Source: Gemmatimonadales bacterium
GTDB taxonomy: Bacteria; Gemmatimonadota; Gemmatimonadetes; Longimicrobiales; Gaopeijiaceae
Direction: 5' to 3'
DNA: 64,000 bases
Assembly (NCBI GenBank): GCA_007695225.1
Contig: REED01000045.1
Coordinates: forward strand, 24,045-88,044
The number at the start of each line of letters is the position of its first letter. Position 1 is the stretch's first letter. Positions 17,250 to 26,176 of the stretch are shown here, piece by piece. The position numbers and the translations under genes are program-made. The notes under the pieces were generated by a model that had not been told where the DNA came from, did no database searches, and saw only the letters and a list, made by a program, of their open reading frames with translations.

Positions 17250-18311
17250 TCAGCCTTTCTCCCGTACCCCTTTGCCGCGACGGCGTCTCAGGTTCTCCAA
17301 CATGTCCTCTGTCATGGCCTCCAGGTTCCACCGGGGGGTCCACCCCCACTCCTCCCGGGCCGCGGAGTCGTCCAGCGAGCGAGGCCAGGAGTCGGCGATG
17401 GCCTGGCGAACCGGATCCACGTCGAACTCCAGCCGGAACGACGGGAGGTGGGCCTGGATCGCCGTCGCCAGCCGCTCGGGGGTGAGTTGCATGGCGGTGA
17501 CGTTGAAGGCGTTGCGGTGCCGGAGCCGGGAGGGATCGGCCTCCATGAGCTCCATGGCGGCCCGTACGGCGTCGGGCATGTACATCATGTCCAGCTGGGT
17601 GCCCCGGGCCAGGAATGAAGAATAGCTGCCCTCGTCCAGGGCGGCTTGGAAGATCTCCACGGCGTAGTCGGTGGTTCCTCCCCCGGGGGGCGCCGAATGG
17701 GAGATGATCCCGGGGAAGCGTACCCCACGGGTGTCCAGCCCGAAGCGGGTATGGTAGTAGTCGCAGAGAAGCTCTCCGGCCACCTTGCTCACTCCGTACA
17801 TCGTCCGAGGGCGCTGGAGGGCATCCTGTGGCGTGGGGTCCCGGGGAGCGTCCGGACCGAAGGCCGCGATGGAGGAGGGGGTGAAGAGAGCGCACCCCGT
17901 TTCCCGGCAGGCTTCCAGCACGTTCATCAGGCCCCCCAGGTTCACCTCGTAGGCCTTCAGGGGATGCCGCTCGCCCACGGCGGAAAGGAGGGCGGCCAGG
18001 TGGTAGACGACCTGTGGTCGGTGGGATCTGAACACTTCCCCCACGGCCTTCACATCGGTGCAGTCCAGCTGCCGGAACGGTCCCCGGTCCTCTCCATCTC
18101 CATCGCCGGCCCCATTTCCGGCCCCATCTCCGGATCCGTCTCCGGATCCATCCCCGGGGAGACCTTCAACGGCAGCACCGGAAAGGCCCCGTCCCTCCCG
18201 GGGGCGGAGGTCGGAGGCCAGGACCGATGCCTCGCCATAGGTGGCACGAAGGGCCTGGACCAGTTCCGTGCCGATCTGTCCGCCGGCACCGGTCACGAGG
18301 ATTCTCGTCAC
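17250..18311 (-). CDS. tdh: L-threonine 3-dehydrogenase, NAD-epimerase (SDR) type
   Basis: This extended-SDR enzyme should oxidise L-threonine to 2-amino-3-ketobutyrate with NAD. The GTG at 18311 gives MTRILVTGAGGQIGTELVQA with the GxxGxxG motif at 8-14. The active site is TPSSIAAFGP (Ser about 146) and MYGVSK (Tyr172, Lys176). GTQLDMMYMPDAVRA and NAFNVTAMQLTPE are typical of this TDH subfamily. The frame is open further upstream, but that part has no family similarity. Unusually, residues about 53-75 are a Gly/Asp-rich low-complexity insert between the second and third strands. It is upstream of kbl with about 67 bases between them, so they form one operon. Confidence 0.9.
   Translation of the reverse strand: MTRILVTGAGGQIGTELVQALRATYGEASVLASDLRPREGRGLSGAAVEGLPGDGSGDGSGDGAGNGAGDGDGEDRGPFRQLDCTDVKAVGEVFRSHRPQVVYHLAALLSAVGERHPLKAYEVNLGGLMNVLEACRETGCALFTPSSIAAFGPDAPRDPTPQDALQRPRTMYGVSKVAGELLCDYYHTRFGLDTRGVRFPGIISHSAPPGGGTTDYAVEIFQAALDEGSYSSFLARGTQLDMMYMPDAVRAAMELMEADPSRLRHRNAFNVTAMQLTPERLATAIQAHLPSFRLEFDVDPVRQAIADSWPRSLDDSAAREEWGWTPRWNLEAMTEDMLENLRRRRGKGVREKG
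18090..18160 (-). repeat. Low-complexity repeat inside tdh
   Basis: Short 6-12 bp units related to GGATCCGTCTCC and GGCCCCATCTCC repeat imperfectly. On the coding strand they give alternating Gly-Asp, Gly-Ser and Gly-Asn. They account for the extra loop in the predicted threonine dehydrogenase and look like a slippage expansion. Confidence 0.75.
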
Positions 18312-18449
18312 GTGGGATCGCCTGCGCTCTCTGGAGTGGGTGGGTGGCCAGCCGCCAGCGGCTGGCCTGAGGCCGCATGTCGGGGCTCCCGGTGGTGGGG
18401 TGAACCCTCCCCCCCGGAAGTCGCCGGTGCGTCGGTGCGCACGGTGGGA

Positions 18450-18455
18450 TATACT
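18450..18455 (+). promoter_or_regulatory. Possible -10 box for the pot operon
   Basis: TATACT stands out in the otherwise GC-rich 190-base gap between divergent tdh and potA, 45 bases upstream of the potA ATG. No good -35 hexamer is visible at the usual spacing, so an activator or another sigma factor may be needed. Confidence 0.4.
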
Positions 18456-18499
18456 ATCCTCCCCTTTTCGGCGCATCCCCTCCCCCCTTCACCCCGGCC

Positions 18500-19717
18500 A
18501 TGCACCCCCCATCCTCCAGCCCATCGGGGCTCCCGGATCCGTACGTTCTGGAGGCCAGCGGACTCTGCCGACGCTTCGGGGAGCAGGTGGCGGTCTCGGA
18601 ACTGGATCTGGCGGTGGCCCGGGGGGAGTACTTCTGCATCGTGGGGCCGTCGGGGTCCGGCAAGTCCACCCTCCTCCGCATGCTCGCCGGGTTCGAGCGT
18701 CCCGACGCGGGGGAGATCCGTCTGGCGGGGGTCCAGGTGGGCCGGCTGCCCCCGGAGCGGCGAGACCTCAACACCGTCTTCCAGGGCTACGCTCTCTTTC
18801 CCCACCTCACCGTGGAGGAGAACGTCCAGTTCGGACTCCGGATGAAGGGTGTGGCTTCCGGGGACCGGCGCCGCCGGGCCTCCGAGGCGCTGGAACTGGT
18901 GGGACTGGCAGGATACGGGTCCCGCAAGCCCGCCACCCTTTCCGGAGGGGAGCAGCAACGGGTGGCGCTGGCCCGGGCGGTGGTGAATCGTCCCGCAGTT
19001 CTCCTTCTGGACGAACCCCTCGCAGCGCTGGACCGGAAGCTCCGCCTCCGGATGCAGGACGAACTCCTTCGGATCCAACGGGATGTGGGGATCACCTTCC
19101 TCCACATCACCCATGACCAGCAGGAAGCGCTCCGCCTGGCGGACCGTTTGGCGGTGATGCGTCGGGGCCGATTTCTCCAGGTGGGTCCCCCTTCACAGGT
19201 CTACCAACGTCCTTCCACCGCCTTCGTGGCGGGCTTCCTGGGGAATGCCAACCTCCTGGAGGGGATCCTCCTGGAGGGATCGCCACCCCGGGTGCGGATG
19301 GAGGAGGGTGTGGTCCTGGAACTCCCGGAGGATCCGGAACTCCCGGATGGCTTCCGCCTCCCGGCACCCGGAGAGCGGGTGGAGCTGGCCATCCGTCCGG
19401 AAGCCATCGGGCTGGCCGGCCCCGAGGCCGGCCCGGAGGACGAGGCGGGACCCGGCGGAGGGGAAAACCGGATCCAGGGTCGACTGGAGAGGAGGCAGGC
19501 CCTGGGGGGAGTGGAGGAGCTTACCGTCCAGGCCGGCCGGCTCCTGCTGGAGGTCCATGTGGCGGCCGCCCGGAGTCGGAGCCTCCCCCAGCCGGGAGAG
19601 GGGGTGACCCTGATCCTGCCTCCGGAGGACCTGGTCCCCCTGGCTCCGGACGGGACCGCTTTCCAGGAAGGGCGGCACGAGGGGCACGCGTCGACCGGGA
19701 TCCGGACGGGGCGGTGA
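18500..19717 (+). CDS. potA: Polyamine ABC transporter ATP-binding protein
   Basis: This is the ATPase of a spermidine/putrescine importer. Walker A is GPSGSGKST, the Q-loop is in NTVFQGYALFPHL, the signature is LSGGEQQRVALARA, Walker B is VLLLDEPLAALD and the switch His is in HITHDQQEAL. A TOBE-type regulatory domain fills the C-terminal part (ANLLEGILLEG onward), with an acidic Gly-rich insertion near GPEAGPEDEAGPGGGENR. The 405 residues fit PotA. It is the first of four overlapping genes in the order A-B-C-D, and the substrate call rests on that set. Iron or other small-molecule transport by the same fold cannot be excluded. Confidence 0.92.
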   Translation: MHPPSSSPSGLPDPYVLEASGLCRRFGEQVAVSELDLAVARGEYFCIVGPSGSGKSTLLRMLAGFERPDAGEIRLAGVQVGRLPPERRDLNTVFQGYALFPHLTVEENVQFGLRMKGVASGDRRRRASEALELVGLAGYGSRKPATLSGGEQQRVALARAVVNRPAVLLLDEPLAALDRKLRLRMQDELLRIQRDVGITFLHITHDQQEALRLADRLAVMRRGRFLQVGPPSQVYQRPSTAFVAGFLGNANLLEGILLEGSPPRVRMEEGVVLELPEDPELPDGFRLPAPGERVELAIRPEAIGLAGPEAGPEDEAGPGGGENRIQGRLERRQALGGVEELTVQAGRLLLEVHVAAARSRSLPQPGEGVTLILPPEDLVPLAPDGTAFQEGRHEGHASTGIRTGR

Positions 19718-20577
19718 GGACGGGGCTCGGCGGGAGGAGGGGACTGCTCTGGACCGTGGGGCCGGCCACCGCGGCGCTGGTGGGCCTCTTCCTGGTCCCC
19801 CTGGGGATCGTGGTTCTCTATGCCTTCCTCACCGCCAGTCCCCTGGGGGAGCCGGTGCCGCCCTTCACCCTGGGGAACCTGGTGGGTTCCGTCGATCCCC
19901 TCTACCTCCGGATCCTCCTCCGAAGCCTGAAGCTGGCCTTCCTCACCACCGCCGCGTGCCTCGTCATGGCCTTTCCCGCGGCGTGGATGCTTCGGGAGGT
20001 GAGGGGGCGGGCCCGGACGATCCTTCTTCTGGCCCTGGTTCTGCCCTCGTGGACCAACCTCCTGGTGAAGAACTACGCGTGGATCGTGCTGCTGCGGCGG
20101 GAAGGGGCGGTAAACACCGCACTCACCCGGCTGGGACTCATCTCCGAACCCCTGCCGCTTCTCTTCAATGAGGGTGCGGTGCTGGTGGGGCTCGTCCACA
20201 CCTTCCTTCCCTTCATGGTGCTTCCCCTCTTCGTCTCCCTGGAGAAGATGGACCCGGCGCTCCTGGAGGCGGCCCGGGACCTGGGGGCCGGCGCGTGGGC
20301 CCGGTTCCAGGCGGTGATCCTTCCGGCGGCGGCCCCGGGCATCGCCGCCGGGTCCATCCTGGTGTTCATCCCCTCGCTGGGGGCCTTCGTGACTCCGGAC
20401 CTCCTGGGAGGACCCCAGGGGATGATGGTGGGGAACCTCATCCAGAATCAGATGCTTCTGGCCCGGGATTGGCCTTTCGGCGCGGCCCTCTCCCTCTGGC
20501 TCATGGTCCTTTCCCTGGGGGTCATCCTGGCCTTCCTCCGTCTCTCCCGGAGGACGGGCGCCGAGGAGATGCTTTAG
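19714..20577 (+). CDS. potB: Polyamine ABC transporter permease B
   Basis: This inner-membrane permease of 287 residues has six predicted helices, the first being WTVGPATAALVGLFLVPLGI. The coupling-helix EAA motif reads EAARDLGAGAWARFQAVILP. The start is GTG at 19714, overlapping the potA stop by four bases (GTGA). It should pair with PotC to form the translocation channel through which PotD-delivered polyamine passes. Confidence 0.93.
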   Translation: MRTGLGGRRGLLWTVGPATAALVGLFLVPLGIVVLYAFLTASPLGEPVPPFTLGNLVGSVDPLYLRILLRSLKLAFLTTAACLVMAFPAAWMLREVRGRARTILLLALVLPSWTNLLVKNYAWIVLLRREGAVNTALTRLGLISEPLPLLFNEGAVLVGLVHTFLPFMVLPLFVSLEKMDPALLEAARDLGAGAWARFQAVILPAAAPGIAAGSILVFIPSLGAFVTPDLLGGPQGMMVGNLIQNQMLLARDWPFGAALSLWLMVLSLGVILAFLRLSRRTGAEEML

Positions 20578-20578
20578 C

Positions 20579-21403
20579 ATGGTCAGTCAGGGGTTCGGCG
20601 AGGGACCGAGGGGCCTGGCGGATCGGATGCGATCACGGTTGGGGGACGCCTGGCTCTGGGGCGTCCTGGCCTTCCTCTACCTTCCCGTGCTGGTGCTGGC
20701 GATCTACTCCTTCAACGCCTCTCGCTTCGCCCTGAGCTGGGAGGGGTTCACCCTGGAGTGGTACCTGAGGGTGTTCACCAGCCCGGAGATCGCCCGGGCG
20801 GTCCGAAACACCCTTGTGGTCTCCCTCGTGTCCACCGCCGTATCCACCGTCCTGGGTACCGCCCTGGCAGTGGGCCTCCACTTCCATCGCTTCCCGGGAC
20901 GAAACCTGTTGCGGGGCGGTTTCTACCTCCCCATCCTCATCCCCGACATCATCCTGGCGGTGGCGCTCCTCTCCTTCTTCGCCCTGGTGGCCTTCCCCCT
21001 GGGGCTGGGCTCCATCGTCCTGGCCCACGTCTCGTTCCAGATCTCCTTCGTGGCGCTCCTGGTGCGATCCCGCCTCCAGGCCTTCCCCCTCTCCCTGGTG
21101 GAGGCGGCCCGGGACCTGGGGGCGGCCCCGGGCGAGGTGGTGCGGAGGGTGGTGCTCCCCCTGGCGGCGCCGGGAATCGTGGCCGGGGCCCTGGTGGCGT
21201 TCACGCTCTCGGTGGATGATTTTCTCATTGCCTATTTCACCGCCGGAGCCGGAGCGTCCACCCTTCCCATCCGGATCTATTCCATGATCAAGCGCGGAGT
21301 GACCCCGGAAGTGAATGCCCTGGCCACCCTTCTCCTCCTCTTCTCCATCGTCACCATCACCGCCTCCATGTGGGTGCTCCGACGGGGGAGCCAGGAACCA
21401 TGA
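20579..21403 (+). CDS. potC: Polyamine ABC transporter permease C
   Basis: The second permease has 274 residues, beginning with a short charged tail and then LWGVLAFLYLPVLVLAIYSF. The EAA coupling motif is EAARDLGAAPGEVVRRVVLP. Typical PotC phrases include FTLSVDDFLIAYFTAG and LPIRIYSMIKRGVTPEVNAL, which support the polyamine-family assignment. It begins one base after the potB stop and ends in an ATGA overlap with potD. Confidence 0.94.
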   Translation: MVSQGFGEGPRGLADRMRSRLGDAWLWGVLAFLYLPVLVLAIYSFNASRFALSWEGFTLEWYLRVFTSPEIARAVRNTLVVSLVSTAVSTVLGTALAVGLHFHRFPGRNLLRGGFYLPILIPDIILAVALLSFFALVAFPLGLGSIVLAHVSFQISFVALLVRSRLQAFPLSLVEAARDLGAAPGEVVRRVVLPLAAPGIVAGALVAFTLSVDDFLIAYFTAGAGASTLPIRIYSMIKRGVTPEVNALATLLLLFSIVTITASMWVLRRGSQEP

Positions 21404-22578
21404 GCCGCCGGGAGGTGGGCCGGAGCGCCCGAACCCGGATCCGGTCCTGGTCCCTCTTCCAGGCTCCCCGGAGGGGACTGGCTTCGGGGCTGGCTCTCCT
21501 CCTGGTTCTTGCCGGAGGGTGTGGCTCCGGCCCCGATCTCCCCCCGGAGGTAGAGCGGTGGGGGCTCACCGTGGAGACGGCGCGGCTCCAGCCCACCCTC
21601 AGGGTCTTCAATTTCCCCGACTACCTGGATCCGGACCTCATCCGCCTCTTCCGGGAGACCTACGGGGTTCGGGTGGTGCAGGACTTCTTCGATACCAACG
21701 AAGCCATGATGGCCCGGGTTCGGGCCGGCGGCGGAAGGCAGTTCGACCTGGTGGTGGCCTCGGACTATGCGGTGGAGATGATGGTGGCCGCCGGCGAACT
21801 GGCCCCCCTGGACCCGGAGCTCCTTCCCAACTGGAGGCATCTCCATCCCCGATTCCTTGGGCTTCCGTACGACCCGGAGAACCGGTATTCCATTCCCTAC
21901 CAGTGGGGCACCACGGGGCTGGGAGTCCGGACGGATCGGATCCAGGGCGACCCCCAGGCCCTGGCCACCTGGGCCACCCTATTCGAGGCCGAAGGGCCGC
22001 CTCTCCGCTTTGCTCTCCTGGATGATCCCAGGGAGACCATCGGCGCTGCCCTCCTGTATCTCGGCTACTCGGTGAACTCCACCGACGACGGGGAGCTGGC
22101 CCGGGCGGAAGCCCTCCTGGCTCGGGCCCGGGACCGGGCCGTGGCCTTCACCCCGGCCACCACGGGGAGGGACCTGCTGGTGGCGGGAGAGGTGAATCTG
22201 GCCCACAACCATTCCGGGGACGTGGCCGCGGCCCGCCAGGACCGGCCCGGGATCCTCTACCTCATCCCCCGGGAGGGGGCGGTGATCTGGGCGGACAACA
22301 TGGTGATCCCTGCCGGAAGCGCCGGAAGCTACACCGCCCACGTCTTCATGAACTTCCTCCTGGATCCGGAGATCGGCGCCCGCCTCACCAACGACATCCG
22401 CTACCACTCCCCCAACGAGGGGGCCTGGCCCCACCTGGATCCGGAACTCCGAGAGGAAATGGGCCAGGTGATGGCTGAGGGCGCATTGGACCGCCTGGAG
22501 TTCATCCGGGACGTGGGGGAGGACCGCCGGAAGTTCGACCGGCTCTGGACCCGGGTCCGGGCCGGAGGCGGGGGGTAA
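21400..22578 (+). CDS. potD: Polyamine-binding lipoprotein
   Basis: This is the periplasmic, lipid-anchored substrate-binding protein of the importer, with 392 residues from ATG 21400. The signal peptide LALLLVLAGGC ends in lipobox LAGGC. The mature protein matches the PotD family: LRVFNFPDYLDPDLIRLF, FFDTNEAMMARVRAGG, FDLVVASDYAVEMM and the late IPREGAVIWADNMVIPAG, which lines the polyamine site in known PotD proteins. Its start overlaps the potC stop (ATGA), so all four genes are translationally linked. Specificity for putrescine or spermidine cannot be set from sequence. Confidence 0.94.
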   Translation: MSRREVGRSARTRIRSWSLFQAPRRGLASGLALLLVLAGGCGSGPDLPPEVERWGLTVETARLQPTLRVFNFPDYLDPDLIRLFRETYGVRVVQDFFDTNEAMMARVRAGGGRQFDLVVASDYAVEMMVAAGELAPLDPELLPNWRHLHPRFLGLPYDPENRYSIPYQWGTTGLGVRTDRIQGDPQALATWATLFEAEGPPLRFALLDDPRETIGAALLYLGYSVNSTDDGELARAEALLARARDRAVAFTPATTGRDLLVAGEVNLAHNHSGDVAAARQDRPGILYLIPREGAVIWADNMVIPAGSAGSYTAHVFMNFLLDPEIGARLTNDIRYHSPNEGAWPHLDPELREEMGQVMAEGALDRLEFIRDVGEDRRKFDRLWTRVRAGGGG

Positions 22579-22587
22579 GGACGACCC

Positions 22588-22824
22588 TCACCCGCTCCCC
22601 TTGCCCCTGGCACCCACGAAGAACGCCCCGGCTCCCGCCAACAGGATGAGGACGGAGGCCCAGAGGGGGATCCCCAGGCGCTCCTCCCGCTCTGCGCTCA
22701 CTTCCAGCGGCCCCACATCCACCACCGTTTCCTCGGTGACGTAGGAGATCCCATCGATGAAGAGGGATCCCACTCCCACGACCAGGAGCACCACCGCCAG
22801 TAGCAGCCATCCATTCCTTTCCAT
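22588..22824 (-). CDS. Small two-helix membrane protein
   Basis: This is a 78-residue protein from ATG 22824, which has GGGAGG upstream on the minus strand. One helix is near the start (GWLLLAVVLLVVGVGSLFI) and another at the end (PLWASVLILLAGAGAFFVGA), joined by a loop reading YVTEETVVDVGPLEVSAERE. That loop pattern is common in small uncharacterised bacterial membrane proteins, possibly related to the DUF3185 group. It follows the DUF4105 gene by one base and is probably co-transcribed. The role is unknown. Confidence 0.8.
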   Translation of the reverse strand: MERNGWLLLAVVLLVVGVGSLFIDGISYVTEETVVDVGPLEVSAEREERLGIPLWASVLILLAGAGAFFVGARGKGSG

Positions 22825-22825
22825 C

Positions 22826-24157
22826 TCAAGCCTCCCTCGAGGTGGCTCCTGCTCCTGGGGCACTCCGGTGCAGCGTCCGGGCCACCCAGGCCAGGGCCAG
22901 GTTCACCGGAAGGGCCACCGCCACCACCTCGGCATTCCCCTGGCCCAGAAGCTGGACCCCCTGGAGGAGGGCTACAAGAAGGGAGAGGGCAGCCACCAGC
23001 GCGGCCATCCCCCAGGCCACCCGTCCCGGCCATCCCCGGGCCCGTTCCGGAGAAAGTACCGATGGGAGGAGGAGGAGTCCCATGGGCAGAGCCAGGGGGC
23101 TCATGTAGAAGAGATTCAGGTTCCACTGGATGAAGACGTGATCGGTGAACCAGGCCGTCACGAGCAGGATCCCCAGCGCGCCGGCGAATAGCGACCACCC
23201 CAGGGCCAGCCCTGCCAGGAGGATTCGCTCCATACGGCGGCCCTCCCCTCCTGCGATTCGGAGGGCCAGCCAGGACAGGGCTCCGGCGAGTGCCAGCCCC
23301 GCCAGCAGGAACCCGAAGGAGAAGGAGGGCGGTCCCGCCGGGGCAGGGGGGCGGGTCGCCTGGTACACCACCTGTCGCGGTCCCAGGAGAGGGACCGTGG
23401 CGCCGGACGCTTCCGGGGCGGGGAGCTGGAACTCCTCCAGGAGCTCCAGCATCACCATGGGGATGAACATGCCTTCCCATTCGGTGGTGGGCCGGTCCCC
23501 CCGGAACCCCAGGAGGAAGGAGAGTCCCTGGTCGATCCAGGCCGTGCCCTGCACGAGCCGGCGGGTGTGCCAGCGGTAGGAGTGGGGCGTGACCCGGTCC
23601 TGGAAGTGAGCCTGGAGGCGCCCGTCCAGCACCCGGTCCAGGACGTCCCGGATCCGGGTGGAGCAGTTGTCCCGAAAGTAATCGTAGATGTAGTGCCGGT
23701 TCTCCTCCCGCGCGTTCCAACGGACGAAGGCGTCCAGCTCCGCTGCCTGTGCCTGGGTCAGTCTCACCTCGTTGGCGTAGACGCTCCGGTCGGCCCGGAT
23801 GTACTCCTGGAGCATGCGGTCCGGCGGGAATCCGCCCATGGAATACCGCATGGTCCCCCGGAGGAATCGGGGGATGAAGTCCACGTCACCGAAATTGAAG
23901 AGTCCCCAGTTCCAGGCCACCTCCTCGCCGGTGGCCTCGTTTCGGACCAGGAGGGCGTTGTGGCCGAACTTCTCCCAGACCTCGTCTCCCTGGTCCATGG
24001 TGAGGAGAAAGACCCGGAGGGGCCCCTCAGGGGACCCGGCCAGGGTGTCGGCCTCGGCGGGAGTCTGTGCCGGGGGTTCGGTGCCCAGCAGGTCATTCGA
24101 GACCGGGGACCCCCAGAGGGGGAGGGTGGCCAGCAGGGTAAGGAGGATCGCCTTCAA
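22826..24157 (-). CDS. DUF4105-domain membrane protein
   Basis: The 443-residue protein has a signal peptide (MKAILLTLLATLPLWG) and an extracytoplasmic DUF4105 domain. The domain contains FLLTMDQGDEVWEKFGHNAL, AWNWGLFNFGDVDFIPRFL and DYFRDNCSTRIRDVLD. The H...C pattern is reminiscent of NlpC/P60-like cysteine hydrolases: His in FGHNALLV and Cys in DNCSTR. The C-terminal 160 residues contain about five membrane helices. Some DUF4105 proteins are annotated as lipoprotein N-acyltransferase-like (Lnb), which would fit an envelope enzyme, but that is inference for this protein. Confidence 0.85.
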   Translation of the reverse strand: MKAILLTLLATLPLWGSPVSNDLLGTEPPAQTPAEADTLAGSPEGPLRVFLLTMDQGDEVWEKFGHNALLVRNEATGEEVAWNWGLFNFGDVDFIPRFLRGTMRYSMGGFPPDRMLQEYIRADRSVYANEVRLTQAQAAELDAFVRWNAREENRHYIYDYFRDNCSTRIRDVLDRVLDGRLQAHFQDRVTPHSYRWHTRRLVQGTAWIDQGLSFLLGFRGDRPTTEWEGMFIPMVMLELLEEFQLPAPEASGATVPLLGPRQVVYQATRPPAPAGPPSFSFGFLLAGLALAGALSWLALRIAGGEGRRMERILLAGLALGWSLFAGALGILLVTAWFTDHVFIQWNLNLFYMSPLALPMGLLLLPSVLSPERARGWPGRVAWGMAALVAALSLLVALLQGVQLLGQGNAEVVAVALPVNLALAWVARTLHRSAPGAGATSREA

Positions 24158-24412
24158 CGGAACCTCCCCCGGGGAGTTCGGGTTGAGGAGCGTGGCGGCC
24201 CGACGGGTTTCAGGGCCTGGGGCCGGAATCCTCGCCGGCGGGAGGTGACCCCGTCAAGGGATGACGGGGAGTCCTCTTTCCGTGTAGTTGGGACCCCGTC
24301 GTGCCATCGAGGTGCCATCCCCCGTTGAGGTGGATGGGGGCTCCCGGTAGCTTTTCCCTCGGGCGCCGGCCCCTGACCGAAGCCCTCCGCCTTTCCCTCT
24401 CGGATGTCCCCC

Positions 24413-26176
24413 ATGAAGCGTTTCCTCGTCATCGCCCTCGCCTCCCTGGGTGGGCTGGTCCTCCTCACTTTCCTGGTCCTGCTCGTGGCAGGGAGGGCAC
24501 TTCTTGCGCCGGCCTCGATCCCGGACCGGGTGATCCTCACCCTGGACCTGGAGCGCGGGCTGGTGGAGACGGCCCCCCGGGACCCCCTCCTCCTGGCGCT
24601 GGAGCGCCGGCGCCTCAAGGTCCGGGAAGCGGTGGACGCCCTCCACCGGGGTGCCGAGGACGATCGGGTGCTGGGACTCTGGGTCAAGGGTGGGGATTCC
24701 CCCGGGGGGTGGGGTCGATCCCAGGAGCTTCGGGACGCGGTGGCGGTCTTCCGGGCCTCGGGGAAGCCCACCGTCCTCTTCGCCGAAACCTTCGGTGAGT
24801 TTCTCCCCGCCCACGGGGCCTACCACCTGGCCACCGCCTTCGAACACGTGATCCTCCAGCCCTCGGGAGAGGTGGTGGTGGCGGGACTGGCCGCGGAGGC
24901 CCCCTTCTTCGAAGGCGCCCTGGAGAAGCTGGACATCGAGGCCCGGTTCGACGCCCGCGGGGAGTACAAGGACGCCGGGGACATCTTCACCCGGGACGGC
25001 TTCTCCGATTCCTCGAGGGAGGCGCTGGAGGCCCTCCTGGGCTCCCTCCTGAGTACCTTTCGGGACGGGGTGGCCCAGGGGCGGGGGCTGCCGCCGGACT
25101 CGGTCCGGGCCCTCCTGGACCGGGGGCCGTTCCACGCCGAGGAGGCGCTGGCCCTGGGACTGGTGGACGAGCTGGGATACCGCGACGAGGCCATGGCCCG
25201 CATGGAAGCCCGGGTGGGCGGGGGGACGACCGAGCTCTCCGTTCGGGAATACCATGCCCGGGGCGGGCGGGCCTGGGACCGGGGAGCCCGGATCGCGGTG
25301 ATCTACGGATTGGGTGCGATCCAGCGGGGGAGCTCCGGCTTCGACCCCCTCTCCGGAGACGGGGCCATGGGAGCCTCCGACGTGGCCGCTGCCTTCCGGG
25401 AGGCCGTGGAGGACGACCGGGTTCGGGCCATCCTCTTCCGGGTGGATTCGCCCGGGGGCTCCTGGGTGGCCTCCGACGTGATCCGACGCGAGATCCTCCG
25501 GGCCAGGGAGGAGGGGAAGCCCGTCGTGGTGAGCATGGGGAACGCGGCGGCTTCCGGGGGCTACCTCATCTCCTCGGGGGCGGACCGGATCGTGGCCCAT
25601 CCCACCACCATCACCGGATCCATCGGGGTGGTGGCCGGCCGCTTTGTCCTGGAGGATTTCTTCCAGCGACTGGGGGTCACCTGGGACCGGGTGGAGGTGG
25701 GGGAGTCGGCGGGCTACCTGGGCGGCATCGAGGACTTCACCGACGAGGAGTGGGAGCACTTCCAGGCCACCCTGGACCGGATCTACGAGGGATTCGTGGA
25801 ACGGGTGGCCGAGGACCGGGGGATGGAGGTGGATCGCGTGGACGCCGTGGCCCGGGGACGGATCTGGACGGGTAGGGACGCCATGGAGCTGGGTCTGGTA
25901 GACGAGCTGGGCGGGTTCGGAACCGCAGTCGCGGTAGCCCGGGACCTGGCGGGGCTCGAGGTCGACGCTCGGGTACAGCTCAGGGTCTACCCGGCCGAGC
26001 CCACCCTCTTCCAGCTCCTCATGGAGGAGGGCTGGGGGGTCCAGGCGTCGGAGGGACTGTCCGGGGGACTGGTCTCCGGCCTGCTGCGTGGGGCAGCGCG
26101 TAGCCTGGGCCTTCCCGGCTCCACCGCTCCTGCCCAGCCCGTCCGACTCCCCTTCTTCCAGGTGGAGGGAGGATGA
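24413..26176 (+). CDS. sppA: Signal peptide peptidase SppA, long form
   Basis: This is a membrane-anchored Ser/Lys protease that digests cleaved signal peptides. One N-terminal anchor is present (FLVIALASLGGLVLLTFLVL). As in the 67-kDa type, there are two tandem S49 halves. The predicted general-base Lys is in the first half (GEYKDAGDIF, about Lys186), and the Ser nucleophile is in the second (NAAASGGYLISSGADRI, about Ser381), followed by TTITGSIGVVAGRF. The second half also has FRVDSPGGSWVASDVIRREI. ATG 24413 is used because it starts the anchor; ATG 24404 is equally possible. Its stop overlaps the ABC-F gene start (ATGA). Confidence 0.95.
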   Translation: MKRFLVIALASLGGLVLLTFLVLLVAGRALLAPASIPDRVILTLDLERGLVETAPRDPLLLALERRRLKVREAVDALHRGAEDDRVLGLWVKGGDSPGGWGRSQELRDAVAVFRASGKPTVLFAETFGEFLPAHGAYHLATAFEHVILQPSGEVVVAGLAAEAPFFEGALEKLDIEARFDARGEYKDAGDIFTRDGFSDSSREALEALLGSLLSTFRDGVAQGRGLPPDSVRALLDRGPFHAEEALALGLVDELGYRDEAMARMEARVGGGTTELSVREYHARGGRAWDRGARIAVIYGLGAIQRGSSGFDPLSGDGAMGASDVAAAFREAVEDDRVRAILFRVDSPGGSWVASDVIRREILRAREEGKPVVVSMGNAAASGGYLISSGADRIVAHPTTITGSIGVVAGRFVLEDFFQRLGVTWDRVEVGESAGYLGGIEDFTDEEWEHFQATLDRIYEGFVERVAEDRGMEVDRVDAVARGRIWTGRDAMELGLVDELGGFGTAVAVARDLAGLEVDARVQLRVYPAEPTLFQLLMEEGWGVQASEGLSGGLVSGLLRGAARSLGLPGSTAPAQPVRLPFFQVEGG

